Part shown: positions 47,517 to 60,690 of the stretch, in pieces
Layout: each line of letters begins with the position of its first letter
Numbering within the stretch: the stretch's first letter is position 1
Assembly: GCF_021130785.1 (NCBI RefSeq)
Contig: NC_060213.1
Coordinates: forward strand, 99,998,501 to 100,062,500
Direction of reading: 5' to 3'
Source: Homalodisca vitripennis
Lineage: Eukaryota; Arthropoda; Insecta; Hemiptera; Cicadellidae
Length of the DNA stretch: 64,000 bases
Notes under the pieces: model-generated
What the model was told of the DNA's origin: nothing
Databases searched by the model: none
The model's input: the letters and a program-made list of their open reading frames with translations, nothing else
Translations under genes and position numbers: made by a program

Positions 47517-49415
47517 TAAAACGTCTTTCCCTTAAGTAATTGTTTTATTAGAGTGCAGATAAAATAATTTTTAGTATTAAATAGACATTTCATATGTTCA
47601 AATAACAGATCAGTCTCAAAATACTGTTTACAAAATAATAATGTTTCTAGATACAAGCTACCTCTGTTGCAAAGTATATCCTAAAATTTGGTTCACATTT
47701 CAATTACCGTAAACACCACTTAGTGAGTCAGTTTTTATGAAACAAAAGGGATACCCAAAAGCAAAAATTATAAGTTTTCAGTTTGTTTTCCAACTAGGAC
47801 GTTGACTCTCACTGAGAAAATCCATAAAGGAACAAAATGATAACAAAACATGAAATAGATACAAAAGTAAAGCTGTGAAAGATTTGTGAGTGTCCTCCTA
47901 ATCATTTTACTGGTATCATAGCCAATAAGTAGGCTACGTGTTTTAGCCGCTAAATATAATGAAATACTGAAGTTTTGATATTATATTGAGGTGTTCCATA
48001 TTACAAATAAATTCAGCTTGTAGCTCGACGGTACAAACGATTTACATTCCAATCAAAGTACTTTGAATTTCCATAATGATATCAAAAATTCGTAATTACA
48101 TGAAAAGAAAAACAAATTTTATAGTTCAAAAAACCTGGGGCTATGGATAAACTATTGTTAAATAAAAGCTTGTTAGAGTTGGTAATGTTGCCTTAAGGAT
48201 ATACGAGATGAAGTATACATACAGTTCTTATCTGCTACAACAAATCACGAGTATCATTTACGATAATGATATATGTTACTGAAGTCTTGAACAATGTTTT
48301 TAAACTTCTTGTAAGTAGAACACAAAGTACAGATTTTACTGAAGAACCATACTTGCGGCCATCTTGGTTAATCAAGAACTATGTTAATGTTAAACAAGTT
48401 TATACTGTTGGATGTAAAATATGGGAGATGTATATTTTAATATATACTTATTATGTGTTTAAACAATTTTATATTGTGTTATATATTTATAAATGTATAA
48501 AAAACCACGTACATTTTACCGTTATCGTCTATACTAAAACAGCATTTTACAAGAAAAACAATGTGTTTGAATGCGTGTTCATTGTTTTTTTAAATAAGAT
48601 ACTTCCCATGATTCTGAGACCAAAAATATTAACCAAGTAGCTGAAAGATAACGTGTATTGTATAAGCACACAGTATATGTTTTGTAAGACAATAGAAAAA
48701 TTAATCCTCTAAGAAAGAAATTCACCGTCAGTTCTATTGAAGTTCGTAACGGGAGAGTTTAAAAAAATTTCAAAAATATGAATTATTACTTTTAAAAAAG
48801 AACTGATACATAAATGTAGGTTAGTGACATGGATCCATATAAAAATCTTAAAAGTTGTGGTTTTCGATATATTTTTCCAATTGTTTTTTGCAGTGTCTGA
48901 ATTGATTATTCATGTGTCTGGTGGCCGGTTTAAGTTTATCAAGTTATGAAAAATACTATCTATTTTCTTTCATTTTTATTCCTTTACTGACTCATCCTTT
49001 TTTGACCTTCACTAAAACTAACGCGGCAAACATTCGAAATCTCTCTGAGAAGATAATGTTTCCATCAATTTTAAGAAAATCTGCGTTGTGTGACTAGAAT
49101 TTTGAATTTTTTCACGCCTCCTCGACTACAAGTACGTTCAAGTGCTTTAGGATTAATATTGTTCTTGTAATATAACACTGAAAAGTTTATTTCATTACAG
49201 CTGGCTCGTTAGCTATGAGCAGCTGATCAGCTTCCTCTACTTTTGTTTACTTTAAATAAATACAGTAAAATTCGTGAGAAATTACTAATTTAAAAATAGT
49301 TTTTTGAACATTGTGTCCAATCCAATAATATATTTAGCATTGGAATATAATATAATGGTGGTAATAACAAAATAATAATTTATTATATTAATAACATTTT
49401 TAGTATAATAATACT
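47514..49415. other. AT-rich DNA
   Basis: A 124-codon plus-strand frame at 48266-48640 is rich in Y, I, F and K, as expected by chance in such DNA. I do not call it. Confidence 0.4.
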
Positions 49416-49873
49416 CAATTAACAATTTAAAATTGACTGTGTGTGTCCCGACGACGCGGAACACACCTTCTTCCGCTGTCCGCGTTGGGAAAGGCCCCGC
49501 CTGGAGGTCACAAGAAAACTAGTCGTTTTTTTCGTTGGACACGGTCTGCGAAAAAATTATGGAGGATGAGGGGAGCTGGAATTGTTCGTCACAGTTCGTC
49601 CGGGGCATCCTCCTGGAAAAGAATCCCGATCTGGACCGCGAAGTGGCCCAGATCCCTTGACCAAGCGGCTGGATAAGAAGCGAGCCCCACAGGCTTAAGC
49701 CAAATTTAGGCCTAGCCTGACGTAATGTGATAATCAATTCCAGGTTAGAATCCTAAAGAGTAGAGGAGGTTTTTAGTGGTAAACCCGTTTTTAGAGGAGT
49801 CCCACACTACAGGCTGGCCACCTGAGTGCGTAATTGCATTTTTCCTGCCTCTCCCTCAAAAAAGGGAAAAAAA
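49416..49873 (+). mobile_element. R1-type non-LTR retrotransposon, 5'-truncated 3' end
   Basis: A GC-rich island in AT-rich DNA. It carries the end of the second ORF (49432-49660, broken), then a 3' UTR including GGCTGGCCACCTGAGTGCGT and a terminal CTCTCCCTCAAAAAAGGG leading to an A-rich tail, wording I know from R1-clade elements of insects. TATAATAATACT occurs on both sides (49404-49415 and 49874-49885), a candidate 12-bp target-site duplication, although its simple AT sequence makes chance possible. The first 15 or so bases after the left repeat look like host DNA, so the exact 5' junction is uncertain. Confidence 0.75.
49432..49660 (+). pseudogene. C-terminal end of an R1-type ORF2, frameshifted
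   Basis: Frame one (49432-49569) reads CVCPDDAEHTFFRCPRW, the CCHC zinc-knuckle motif that ends R1-clade polyproteins after the reverse transcriptase, then diverges and stops at TGA 49567-49569. A shift of one base brings back the family's last segment from 49574: WNCSSQFVRGILLEKN then PDLDREVAQIP and TGA at 49658-49660. At least one frameshift is therefore present. Endonuclease and reverse transcriptase are absent, so this is a dead-on-arrival copy. Confidence 0.8.
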
Positions 49874-49885
49874 TATAATAATACT

Positions 49886-52769
49886 ATAATAGTAATAGTG
49901 AAGTTACTAAATTTCCACATCATTAATTACAAGAATCATGAAATGAGAGTTATGTAATAGCAGATTACGAAACAGTCATGTTATACCACTAATAACACAC
50001 GAGGTTGGCTTGAATAATCTTGCGAGCCGTGGTACTGTAAATACAACTCGGCACGATAAGGCCCTTTAAGTGATGAACATTTTAAAGCACACACAACAGA
50101 TCTATACCCTCATAACCTTCCAATACCTACTATTTCATTGGAGTCTAAATAAACACCGTTCTCTTAGTGCAACATTTCCTTGCAGGTGGATCTCAAGAGA
50201 TAATCCCATATCCATATCGGTCACATAACATCGATCTCTCTGTGTGGCATTACGTTAGAGATAGTATATCAGAAGCTCAGTCCTCTTTGACTGATATAAA
50301 GGACTACTGATGCAGTATGAGCTGTTTACGTCCCTCATCTCTATGGATATTTGAAAGAGATTGAATGTTCTCTGGAAATATTAAGGGCAATGATAATGAC
50401 ATACACAAAAATATGATTGAAACTTTAATAACACTACATTTTTTACAATTAAGTTCACTATCGCTTGCAGAGTATTAAAGATTTGTTTATTAATTTAAGA
50501 AGTTATAGGAATGATTTGTGGGCACATTATAATATAAAAAACGATTAAGCGTAAGAAGAGGGATATATTAAAAATAGGCTCTAATTTGCATGAAGGTTAT
50601 TTATCGACTACGAGCTGTGGTTTATAACAGTGAGGTGTGTTGTGATTTGTGACAAGTGTACAGTACGCACGCATTATGGCTTAACAACATGCTTGTTGAA
50701 AACAACAATGCTAGCCAAGTGTTGTGTCGTTGATTACTGCAATCTTGACCTTTTCCTGTGTTTTGTAAATTGCTGAGTAAGCATCAGTGAAATCTTAAAA
50801 ATTAATAAATGAAATAACCTTCTTGTAGATTTTACTTGTGCTGTTACACGATATTTATGAAATAAACTTAAATATGTTATGATATGGTGATCTCAAATAG
50901 GCCAAACTATGGATAGATTAAAACAGATAATTAAAAAAAAACTGGTATAGCATTAAAAGTCATAAATTGCAACTATCTCAATTAAAACATATATAATTTT
51001 TGTTTTTCTCAATAATGAATCGTTTTACTATGATTCACAATACTTTTATTCGATTAGTTAAACATTTATTAAATTGCTTTCCAAGTATCAGGCTAATGTA
51101 CCCTATTTCTCACACCCTGATTACTATATAGATTATAATAATCAATTTTAAAGCATAATTTTCGTAAATATTCCATAGTCTCAAACTTCATACACCATAA
51201 TACTAGGGAATAATAATGTTTTTATATGTTTAATGTTGTTGCAACCTTTATTTTTATTTTCACGAATTTAATATTAAAACCTCTTTATTATTTGGTACAC
51301 TGGATAAAGTTATAAGTTTTTCAGTAAGTATTTTATTTCATCATTTATTTATATCTGGATAAAGGCGTTTACTGCACTTACCAAAACAGGCACTTAAAAC
51401 TAAAGAATCTCAATCATTGCAGTAACATTTGGGCACTTGTATGGAAATAAATACTCCTAAATGTAATAAATACAGAATTTCTGCACTAATATTAAGTATT
51501 TTACTTGGTAAAGATGGTCTAATCAGCCACAGTGTAGATTGTTAAAATTCTGTATATTATAAAAATTGTTCGGGCCGCTCACTAAGGGAGTATTTGGTGA
51601 TGAGTAGATGGGTAATATAAATTATATACTCGTTCATATATATTTTAACGTTGAAAGTTTAACTATAAAATTACAATATGCTTTCACTACCTTATAAAGA
51701 TTAAATTATTTAAGCATTAAGTATCTCTTTCGATTAGTACATTAAATAGTACTTAAAAATGTTTTATATAATTGACACCTGAGTACTGACGCCACAATGG
51801 AATGAGGCTTGTGAGTATTGGTCAAGACTGAAATTAAATTAGCTGTTGTAGAGGTAGAGCTTTATTTGCATTGAATTCAATACAGCTGATCTAGTTTCAC
51901 AGCGATCAATGTAGTCTAGAATCCGAGAGCCAATTTGTACTGGATAAGTATACAACCTGAGGTTTTTCAATCGTGTGAGATCAGATCGTCAGCTTTTCTT
52001 TCTGGTAGAAGTCGAAATTGGGAAGGTATCTTATAACTTTTGTTAGATTTATAAAAAGTTTTTCTTAAATCATGTTTTTTTAGCTTCAAACACTTAAAAA
52101 AAACTGTGAGACAAATAGAAAAATGTTAAATTAACATAAGATAACCATAAATCAGATCCTTAAAATGGTGAATTTCACTTTCTTTACCTAGTTTTCTAAC
52201 GATGGTATAAATAATATTTATGTGTCTTATGGTTGTTTTCAACTCTTTTGATTCACTCCCATTTCAAAATCCACCAAAATTAGCACCGCTGACAATCAGT
52301 TTCTTTCTTAGGAAACATTCATTTGTCGATAAAGAAAACAGGTTGTAATGGTGCAAATTTTCTTTCAGCTACTAGACTAATAGTTTATATGTAATGCATT
52401 TACCATGTCACTTCCGACCTGCGTGTCGAACGATTTTCTTGCTCTTACCTCTTTTAAAAGAAATTGCAATAAATCCTGGGTGCACTTATTGAAATGTCGA
52501 AGATATTGCTTTAGATAAACGTGTTAAATGAGAGTTCTACGATTTGTCAAGTCAGTGAAGATATAACTTTCCGATAAAGTCGCCCGTTATTCTTCACGCT
52601 CCACTTCACCACTCGTGGAGCGCTTGATTTATTTATTGAACTTTATGATGAAGCCCTGAGAAAGGGGTTGTGCTAAAGTACAATAAAACAGTAAACACAA
52701 CTACATGTTTTCGACAATGTTATTATGTTACACAATTGTTCAATATTCACTAACTGAGTCAATCCTAGT
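49886..52769. other. AT-rich DNA
   Basis: No supported gene. CCCTGAGAAAGGGGTTGTGC at 52654-52673 is a hairpin-like motif that might be another retroelement tail. Confidence 0.35.
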
Positions 52770-53142
52770 TGGCTGAGCGTCAGCGAAGCCTATCACTTTG
52801 GGAGCTGGAAAATGTCAAGTCTGTATGTCTATCTGTGTGTCAACCTCGATAAAAACGGACCATTAGACTTAAAATTTTGCATTAAGCAGCATTTCTTTAT
52901 AAGTAATAACAAGTTTGATTATGGTGCGTGTCATAAAATATGACTATTAATGAGCGTTTGTTAATATTTTTGCTTTGACGTTATGGGTACCTGCATATCT
53001 GCAAGAATACTGCAAAGTAAATAAATTTGTAAATAATTCACGTGACATCGTATGGCATCTTAAAATGTTACATAGCTATTGGTTTGAAATTTGGCATGCA
53101 ACCTCAGCAAATCCTGTGACACGAAACCCATATTATACATTG
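52770..53142 (+). repeat. Interspersed repeat family F, copy 4
   Basis: This is one of the best-preserved copies: the head TTGGCTGAGCGTCAGCGAAG, GGGAGCTGGAAAATGTCAAG, the TCTGTGTGTCAACCTCGA-like run, the ATCGTATGGCATCTTAAAAT block and the tail GGCATGCAACCTCAGCAAAT. Confidence 0.6.
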
Positions 53143-56100
53143 ATTTAATCCAGTCTCTTGAACATCCAGAACAATACATACAGCTGTGTCATTATAAACC
53201 TTCTGCGTAGCCTTGTTCGTCAGCGTGTCTGAGGGTCGCCAATTTGGTCCTGACGATGCCGGTGGGCCAGCTCTTCGATTATCCTCGTCTAATGAACCTT
53301 AATTGTCCAAACTTGGGATGGGTGAGGTAGACGCACAAATGAGGGAATTGTGTAGATAAAACAAAAACCCTCAATACCATGCCCTGAGTGTCTTAGTAGC
53401 AATCAATTTAACAAATATAAAATATGGTTATAATGTTTATGTTTATTCAATGAATGTAAAATACAGGTAAGACGTTCACTGAATACATAGAAATTAATTG
53501 ACCTGCGGTCCACAAAGACTTAAACAGATATCATAATCAGGTATGTAGGAACAACGTTATTTTGTTAGTACCTTCTAATGTCCTGCGCAATGTGAGGATT
53601 GCGTCATCACCACATTGCTTAATATAATACTGCCTAAAGAGGGCTCTACCTCAAGGTTCTATAATGATCCTATTGAAACGTTATGATGCTGGATCCATAC
53701 TGATCAACATGACGTTAATGGCACTTTGATTGGGATACTCTCTATAATTTGAACACAGATATCAATTCTATATATTCAAATATAAATTCTAATTCTATAT
53801 ACCAATTTTACAAATTGTAGATTTAAAATTTCAGAAGATATTTGTTCCCCAATTAAATACAATGAAAGACCCCGATTTAGTGTTTTCAACAAAGTAAAAA
53901 TAGAAAAGAATTTTGCGTATGAGGAAATATTTTTCTATTGCGGTAAAAAAATTACTATTTTTGACAGGTAAACATTGTCCTTTAAGTGAATATTTTTGAG
54001 TTACCTTACATTAAAGACTTGAATATTAAATTTATGACATCGTTTTTTAAGTGCATTGAAGCCAAATATTGTTATCGTTTCGCTGCAAATTACGGTTGAT
54101 TAATTTTAACAAATGAACTTAATTGAACCAATGGATTTACCAGCATTGGTACAAGCATTTATAGTATTATTTAACTTTAAAATGCACATAATACGACTTT
54201 AAATTTCTGTATAGCATTGTTGTGTTGTATAGACAACATAACTAAGTATATTAATTGTTTAATAACGCTTACAAGTTATAATTTAGTTTTCCGTACGATA
54301 ATAAACGTTGTTCATCAGACTAAGAAGACGCCTTTCGTCGCTATTCGTTAAACACGATTATACACAGACTTTTACAACCACCTTTGCTCCTGGCAATGAA
54401 AATTACTTTGCGACAAAGAATTAATTTCAGTTTCTGCCGGTGACAATCTAGAAATTGTTTTATTTCTATCTCGTATTATATGTCTATATTTATTTTGTAT
54501 TCTTTCTTATTTCTGATATATGTTATTTACGTACTAATTTTCTCTAATTTGGCTGAGAATTCGGCATTTTCGTATAATCTACAACAACTCGTGCAGTTTT
54601 TATTTTAACATTTTAAGTTTCTTTACCATACCTAAGTCCAGAAATTTAAATAGGAATTAAATTTATAGTTTTTAATAGATTTCTTACAGAAATAAAAGAA
54701 CTAGTTTGATTTAGAAATCATTCTTTATTAGCCTGTACCAATTGGTATAAAACTTACACGAGTCCCTTATAATCTAATGCATATATTTGCAATGTTTCTT
54801 AAGCAATTAACGAAAACTAAATTGCTAACTTATAAAACTTATTTCAGTAAAAAATTTGTTCCACTTTACTGGGAGGGTATTTCTCCCCCCCCCCCAAAGT
54901 GTCTCTGGAACGTGTAATATTGCTCTTAGATTAATTCTAAATTCCGTCACGTTTCAGATATCTTACGATCAGGATTTTTTTTATACATCCACTATTAGTG
55001 AATAATATTTAATTAATTTCCTTTAAATACAAAACTATGCATGTAGGCGATCTCATATTTTGTTGGGAAATATGTAAAGCGATAACTCAGTAATATTACA
55101 ATCGAATAAACGCAGCTACTGTTTGGAATAAAAGGTCAACATTTCCACTGAAATGTTCATTAAACTTTAATATTCTCACTCAATTGGTTCTATACGCAGT
55201 ATAAATGTGTTACTTTGTAATAATTTCCCGCTGATGTTCTCTGATCAAATACAGTATTTTCACTCTTATTGACAGAAAACTACAATGACCTATTAAAATT
55301 TAAAATAAAAACAACAAATAAATTAAAATTAAACAAAATTAACCATATTGAGAAAACTCGTATTTTTGGTCAAAAATGGATATTCTACTTCTTTATATAA
55401 AAAAAAACAAAATATTCGATTTCAAGCCCATCGTGTATATGCATCCAAATGAGAAAATGTCCATTAAAACATATCGCTAGTACAATAAATCATTTATATC
55501 CAAAAGGTTGATAAGGTAAATAAAGTAGGTGTTAGGTCCTTCATGATTATTGGGTTTATCTTTTAATATATACAAAAAAATGTTTCAATTACTCTAATAA
55601 AAATATTTTGGTATTAATTTAGATTACTTCATTACAATGAATAATTTAAAAGTATCATATACCAATTCAATTGTATAAGGTTTAACAAATTTTACTAGGG
55701 ATATGAAAGATGGGGAAATAGATAAAAATCGTTGATTACCCATTATATTTCGGATAAAAATTCTTACTACGACAATATTTACGTACTGTATATTCTAAAT
55801 GGTAGACTTACCTGGTATTAAATACCCCAAAGCATAATTTTAATTTTGAGTCCTCCTTTTTAGATGAATAGGGCTATAACTATATTTAGTTCATCTAGGA
55901 CTTGTTGAAATAAATTTATTGTAGTACTAGGATCAGTCAAGACATAGGCATCCTTGATTATGTATAGTTATGAGGAATCATTCATAAACAAGGCCAGAAC
56001 AGTAAAACAAAAACTTTAATAATTTATAACATAATTGGAAAGTAGAATACGCAAACAATATATCTCATAATAGGCTTTGCTGAAGTGGCATGCAAGATTT

Positions 56101-57599
56101 AGATAGCGATCACCTCACTTATTTATTTAAGTACATTTCATTCTTAAGATGTCCTGTGGACAGACGGGCAGAGAAAAAAAGAGAATTAGTTTCAGCGTAC
56201 TGAGTGATAAGACTTTAATGCCTTTCAGCCAAGTTCCAAGAATTGATAATCACAATCATAGAACTCATTTTTGTCTATGTAAAAATACAGTCTCTTTAGT
56301 TTCACGAAATATTTATTCACGAAATATTTATTGAGATATGTTACGGGTATATGAACCAGCATGTGTTAATATTTCATGTCAAATTTTATTTGGTTCTAGA
56401 GTTTGTTTACAAAATTATTTATTATTTGATTTTGTAGTTACCATGGTTTCCTTATGTCCAATTTTTGTAATGTTTGGTAACCCTTAACCAATCAAGTTTA
56501 CATAATTTTTTTCATGTTGCATGTCACTAAAACCTAAGAGGTTCTGACGAAAAGAAAATAATATTTCCAATCAATAAGTATGTTATAATTTCAGTGAATA
56601 GAAAGCATCGATACATTGACGCATTAATAACACGCATTGTATTCAAATGTATTTAAAAAACTGAACGAAGCTGATAAGGGACCAAACAATAGTCACTATT
56701 AGGTCACTTTGTTAATGTTAATGCTACATTGTCAGTACAATGGTATATATTTAGTATGGCGTTATATTGTAAATATTGCTGCTACTTTATTAGTATTCAT
56801 GCTGCATAGTCAGTGTATGAACTATCTTGTCAATATTAATACTAAATTTTCAATATGAACTAATCTTACACTATTGTTACATTGTTAGTGTTGGATGTAC
56901 CTGACTATAGTCTAACCATAGAAATATCCTAGTGTTAAAAATACGTTGCATTAAAAATTGTTTTATCTTTAAGCAAACAAAAGTACTAAAAATGTTTGCT
57001 TTAGTCTTAATAATATAATTGTTTATAAACTTCAAGGACAAAGTAAAACTTGTTAGTTTTAGTATTGTAATAACAGCACCACAGTTGGAGGTACAACATT
57101 TACTCTTTTACTATGTCCCAGAGGTGCAGAAGTAAGAATTATAAATGTTTATTGTTACGGTACTTCAAACTGTATATTCAAAGTATTATGTCATGTCGTC
57201 AGAACTGATTTATAAACTTTAATCAAGTGAAAAAGTGTAATAGTAACGTTTCATATTCATTTCCCACAGTAATATTTGTATAATTTTGTAAAACATGTCT
57301 GCACAATTACATGGACAGAATTGGTACCTACATAAATACAATTAATAAAAGAATTGTATTTTTACAAACATTTCTTAACGTATGGAATGAGGGTGGAGAA
57401 AAAAAAGACAGGAAGAAAGATATTTAGTAAACAAATTCCTAAATGTGCAGTATAATTGTCATAAACGCCGTTTTCATAGATATCTAAGCCACTTCAAGTA
57501 TGCTTTAATTAGGAAAAGGATTTATAATTAGGCAGTGTTCACTTTATTAGGGCTTTCAAACCAAAAAGTTTCAAGATTATATATAAAAATACAAGTATT
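53143..57599. other. AT-rich DNA with a GC-richer patch
   Basis: 53200-53340 has mixed composition (for example GACGATGCCGGTGGGCCAGC) and may be an element fragment on the minus strand. An 11-base C run lies at 54885-54895. No gene is supported. Confidence 0.35.
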
Positions 57600-58030
57600 T
57601 GTTTACTCATATCTATATATAAGTAACATCGAATTTCACGATGATGCATGTTGTTCCAAGTATTTGGCTTAGCGTTAGCAAATATTTTTACACGTCAGTG
57701 TATCATGTAGCGAAGGTATCTCGTTTGTGGACTTGATATCTAACGAAAAACTTCATTTATACACATAAAAGTATAAATTATGTGGTGTTGCATGTTTTAC
57801 CGTGGTGGGTGTCATTGAAGAGTATCACTCAATTATGTTGGCTGACATAATTTCTCTTTTGTTTGCCGGGGGAAGTAAAAAGTTCTATACCGTATGATCG
57901 CTTGTCGTTTTATCTGTCAATAATGAAATGAGCTATATAGACTTTACATTTTTCGAAACTTTATATAGACGAAACATAAGCGAAGCCCGTTACGTGACAC
58001 ATGGTGTTGCTTACTCCTATCTTCAGTACT
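57600..58030 (+). repeat. Interspersed repeat family F, copy 5 (diverged, possibly rearranged)
   Basis: The internal blocks ACGATGATGCATG and GTATTTGGCTTAGCGTTAGC come first. A head-like stretch at about 57860-57910 and the tail ATAAGCGAAGCCCGTTACGT with CACATGGTGTTGC follow. The order suggests two overlapping or partially duplicated copies. Confidence 0.45.
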
Positions 58031-59529
58031 ATTTCAGAATATACCGCAAGAATTTATATTAAAATATACATTAAGGGTTTTAAGTGTGTAAGTAACGTTT
58101 TGTTCTTAATATAGTCAAGAAATAGTACGGTTCAAATTAAGTAAAATCATGAGTTAGTTGTAACACATTTCAAATTTATTAACTGTAATAATGGTATTTA
58201 GAGTTCCATTATATAGTCCCACAGCTTCTCCCCAAGGACGTATATAACACATTACTTATTTACGTATAAAAATCAAACACATTCCATATTTTTAAATTTG
58301 TACGAGGTCGATTTATTTTTTCCTTGTAGCTGTAGATTGTTACTGTATAGAAGTTTAATGTTTCTGTGATAAATTCAAAGAATAGTGTACGATATTGAGC
58401 ATATACATACAGCACCGCCAAAAGTAAATAAAACAGACCTAATATTTTTATGCAAGAATCCTTTTTATTCATTTTTCATGGTTTATAAACTGCTAAGACT
58501 CATATGACTATGACCCATGTCATCTACTGTCACAAACATAAGTGATGAGTATATTACATGTGTAGGATACATTTAGTAGGCGTCTCTTCTACTTCAAAAG
58601 ATAATACTACATCAAGAATAATACGTTCATGTTTCATGGATCCTATCCAGTAGTTAAAATTTGCTTTTATTTTTTACGTGATAGGAATTGTGTTGTAAGA
58701 GATAAATTTGATTGAGAAGAAATCTTGTGAATCTTCCAATTTAATTTATCATGTTCATGTTTTTAAAATGAATATTTAGTGAATATTAAATTTGCCGACA
58801 TATGTTAAGCCAAATGGCTTAATGTACATAAGTTTCAAAATTTGTTCAAGCCATGATTACAACATAACTTTGAAATAAAATTATAAATGGATATATACTG
58901 ACTTAATAATAATTTATAATTTAAATATAGAGTATATTTAGTTTTCATGAAATATAGAGTATTTGAACTATGCTATCCGACACATTCTATATCAGTTTTG
59001 AACTGTTGTGGTTTACTTTACAGAAATTTAGCTTTAATTGACTTGACCCAGTAATCAATGCCTGGATGTATTCAATAACAGTGGACAGCAACGAGCTTGT
59101 GATTTTTAATAAAACCATAGAAACTGAGGAAAACCTTTGATCTTTTATTATTAATTTTTCTCACTCAAAAGGTTATAATGAGAACTGAATGAAGAAAAAA
59201 ATGAGATTAGTTCATTTAAACTTGTATTGAAAGGATAAACTTTACAAAAGTAATTATTTGTTTCATAATCATTATGATGTGATTATAATTACAAAATATC
59301 TTAATAGATTCGCTACAAAGTTTCAAAGATTTCTGAAATAGCCCCATTCCCTAGATACTTATACTGTATTTAGTATTAATAGATTTTACCTAGATACTTA
59401 TTTCAGGGAAAAATTAGATAAAAACGCTATTGGATAAGTGTCACTACTAATTTGCAATGTTTTTATTTAATTATACAATCATATTATAAAAAAATTATAT
59501 ACTTAATAATTGGACGTCATCGAATCATA
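58031..59529. other. AT-rich DNA
   Basis: Nothing recognised. Confidence 0.4.
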
Positions 59530-59840
59530 TCATACAAGGTCCGGAAAAGTATCAGTTTTGTCCATCGTCTGTGTGTATGCACGATAACTCCATAAGTAGT
59601 GTCTTGAAATTTTTTCGCAATAAGGTTTTTTATATTTTAACGCAACACCGAGTTCCACGATAGCGCATGGTACTTCATGGGATTTGACTTATCGTTATCG
59701 AGCATTATCGTTGATATTAAGGACAAAACTGTAGCAACGAGAAAATCAAAATATACATTTCTAAAACACAATGAGCACAATCATGTGGTGATTTAACATG
59801 TCACATTTCTAGCCCAATGAAGTAAGGTAAAGATTGATCT
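59530..59840 (+). repeat. Interspersed repeat family F, copy 6
   Basis: It contains TGCACGATAACTCCATAAGT, CGCAACACCGAGTTCCACGA, GGGATTTGACTTATCGTTAT and ATTTAACATGTCACAT in family order. The tail is weak. Confidence 0.45.
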
Positions 59841-60189
59841 TTGCTAAGGAAAAAGAATACCATAGATTCATTTTCACTTTACAGTACACACTAACGTAGG
59901 TTAAATATGCGTTATAGCCAGGAAATATTGTATTTTATCCCCTTAAACTAAATTCATTTGTGAGCGCAAAATCCGTGTTTTACGATCTCTAGCTGTATAA
60001 ATCAACGTAATCCTATTCTGTTTCCTGTTAGTTTATTCTTGAACGTAATTTAGCATACATAACATCTTAGTATAACATCTTTTCATAATTCCTACAAGTA
60101 GTCATGCATTGAAATTTGTGCTACAATTTATCAAACAGCAGTTATAGATTTACTAATTAGACACTAACGTACGGTCTTAAACTTCCTAT

Positions 60190-60690
60190 GCGTTAGTTAT
60201 CTCAGCGAAGACTTTCACTCGAGAGGCTGTCTGATACTCTTTCTGCATGATATCTCGAAAACCTTTAGAATTGACATTTTGCATTAAACTTGATTTCTCT
60301 AAACGCAACACCGATTGAGTTGAAATTCAAGTCACTCCATAGGATTTGTGTTAGCTTTAGAATTGTAATGATCTTATGGATAATCATGATAACTAGAGAA
60401 TATCGGAGAATAAATAAATTTCTAAGCAAACCGATTACTATCATATGACTATTTGAAGTCTAATTTGAACTTGAGTGTAATGAAGATACATTTATTTATT
60501 AAAAACGCATCATTTTTCAAACCTGATATAGTTAGGTACAGTTGGTGGCTGGATAAAATGAAAGTAAAATTAAATATAAAAATAACTTAACTATAATTTC
60601 AATAACGCAAGCATTTGAAATTTTGCATTGAGCCTCAGAGAAGCCTGTCTGTTACGTTGCATGAGGTGTGGCGTACCCCTATCTTCTTTA
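60190..60690 (+). repeat. Interspersed repeat family F, copy 7
   Basis: The head ATCTCAGCGAAGACTTTCAC, ATATCTCGAAAACCTTTAGA, GCAACACCGATTGAGTTGAA, ATCATATGACTATTTGAAGT and the tail GCCTCAGAGAAGCCTGTCTG with GAGGTGTGGCGTACCCCTAT are all present, in order. Confidence 0.55.

Noticed and set aside
48266..48640. 124-codon plus-strand frame
   Set aside because: Its Y/I/F/K-rich composition is what AT-rich DNA gives by chance; there are no splice signals or domain.
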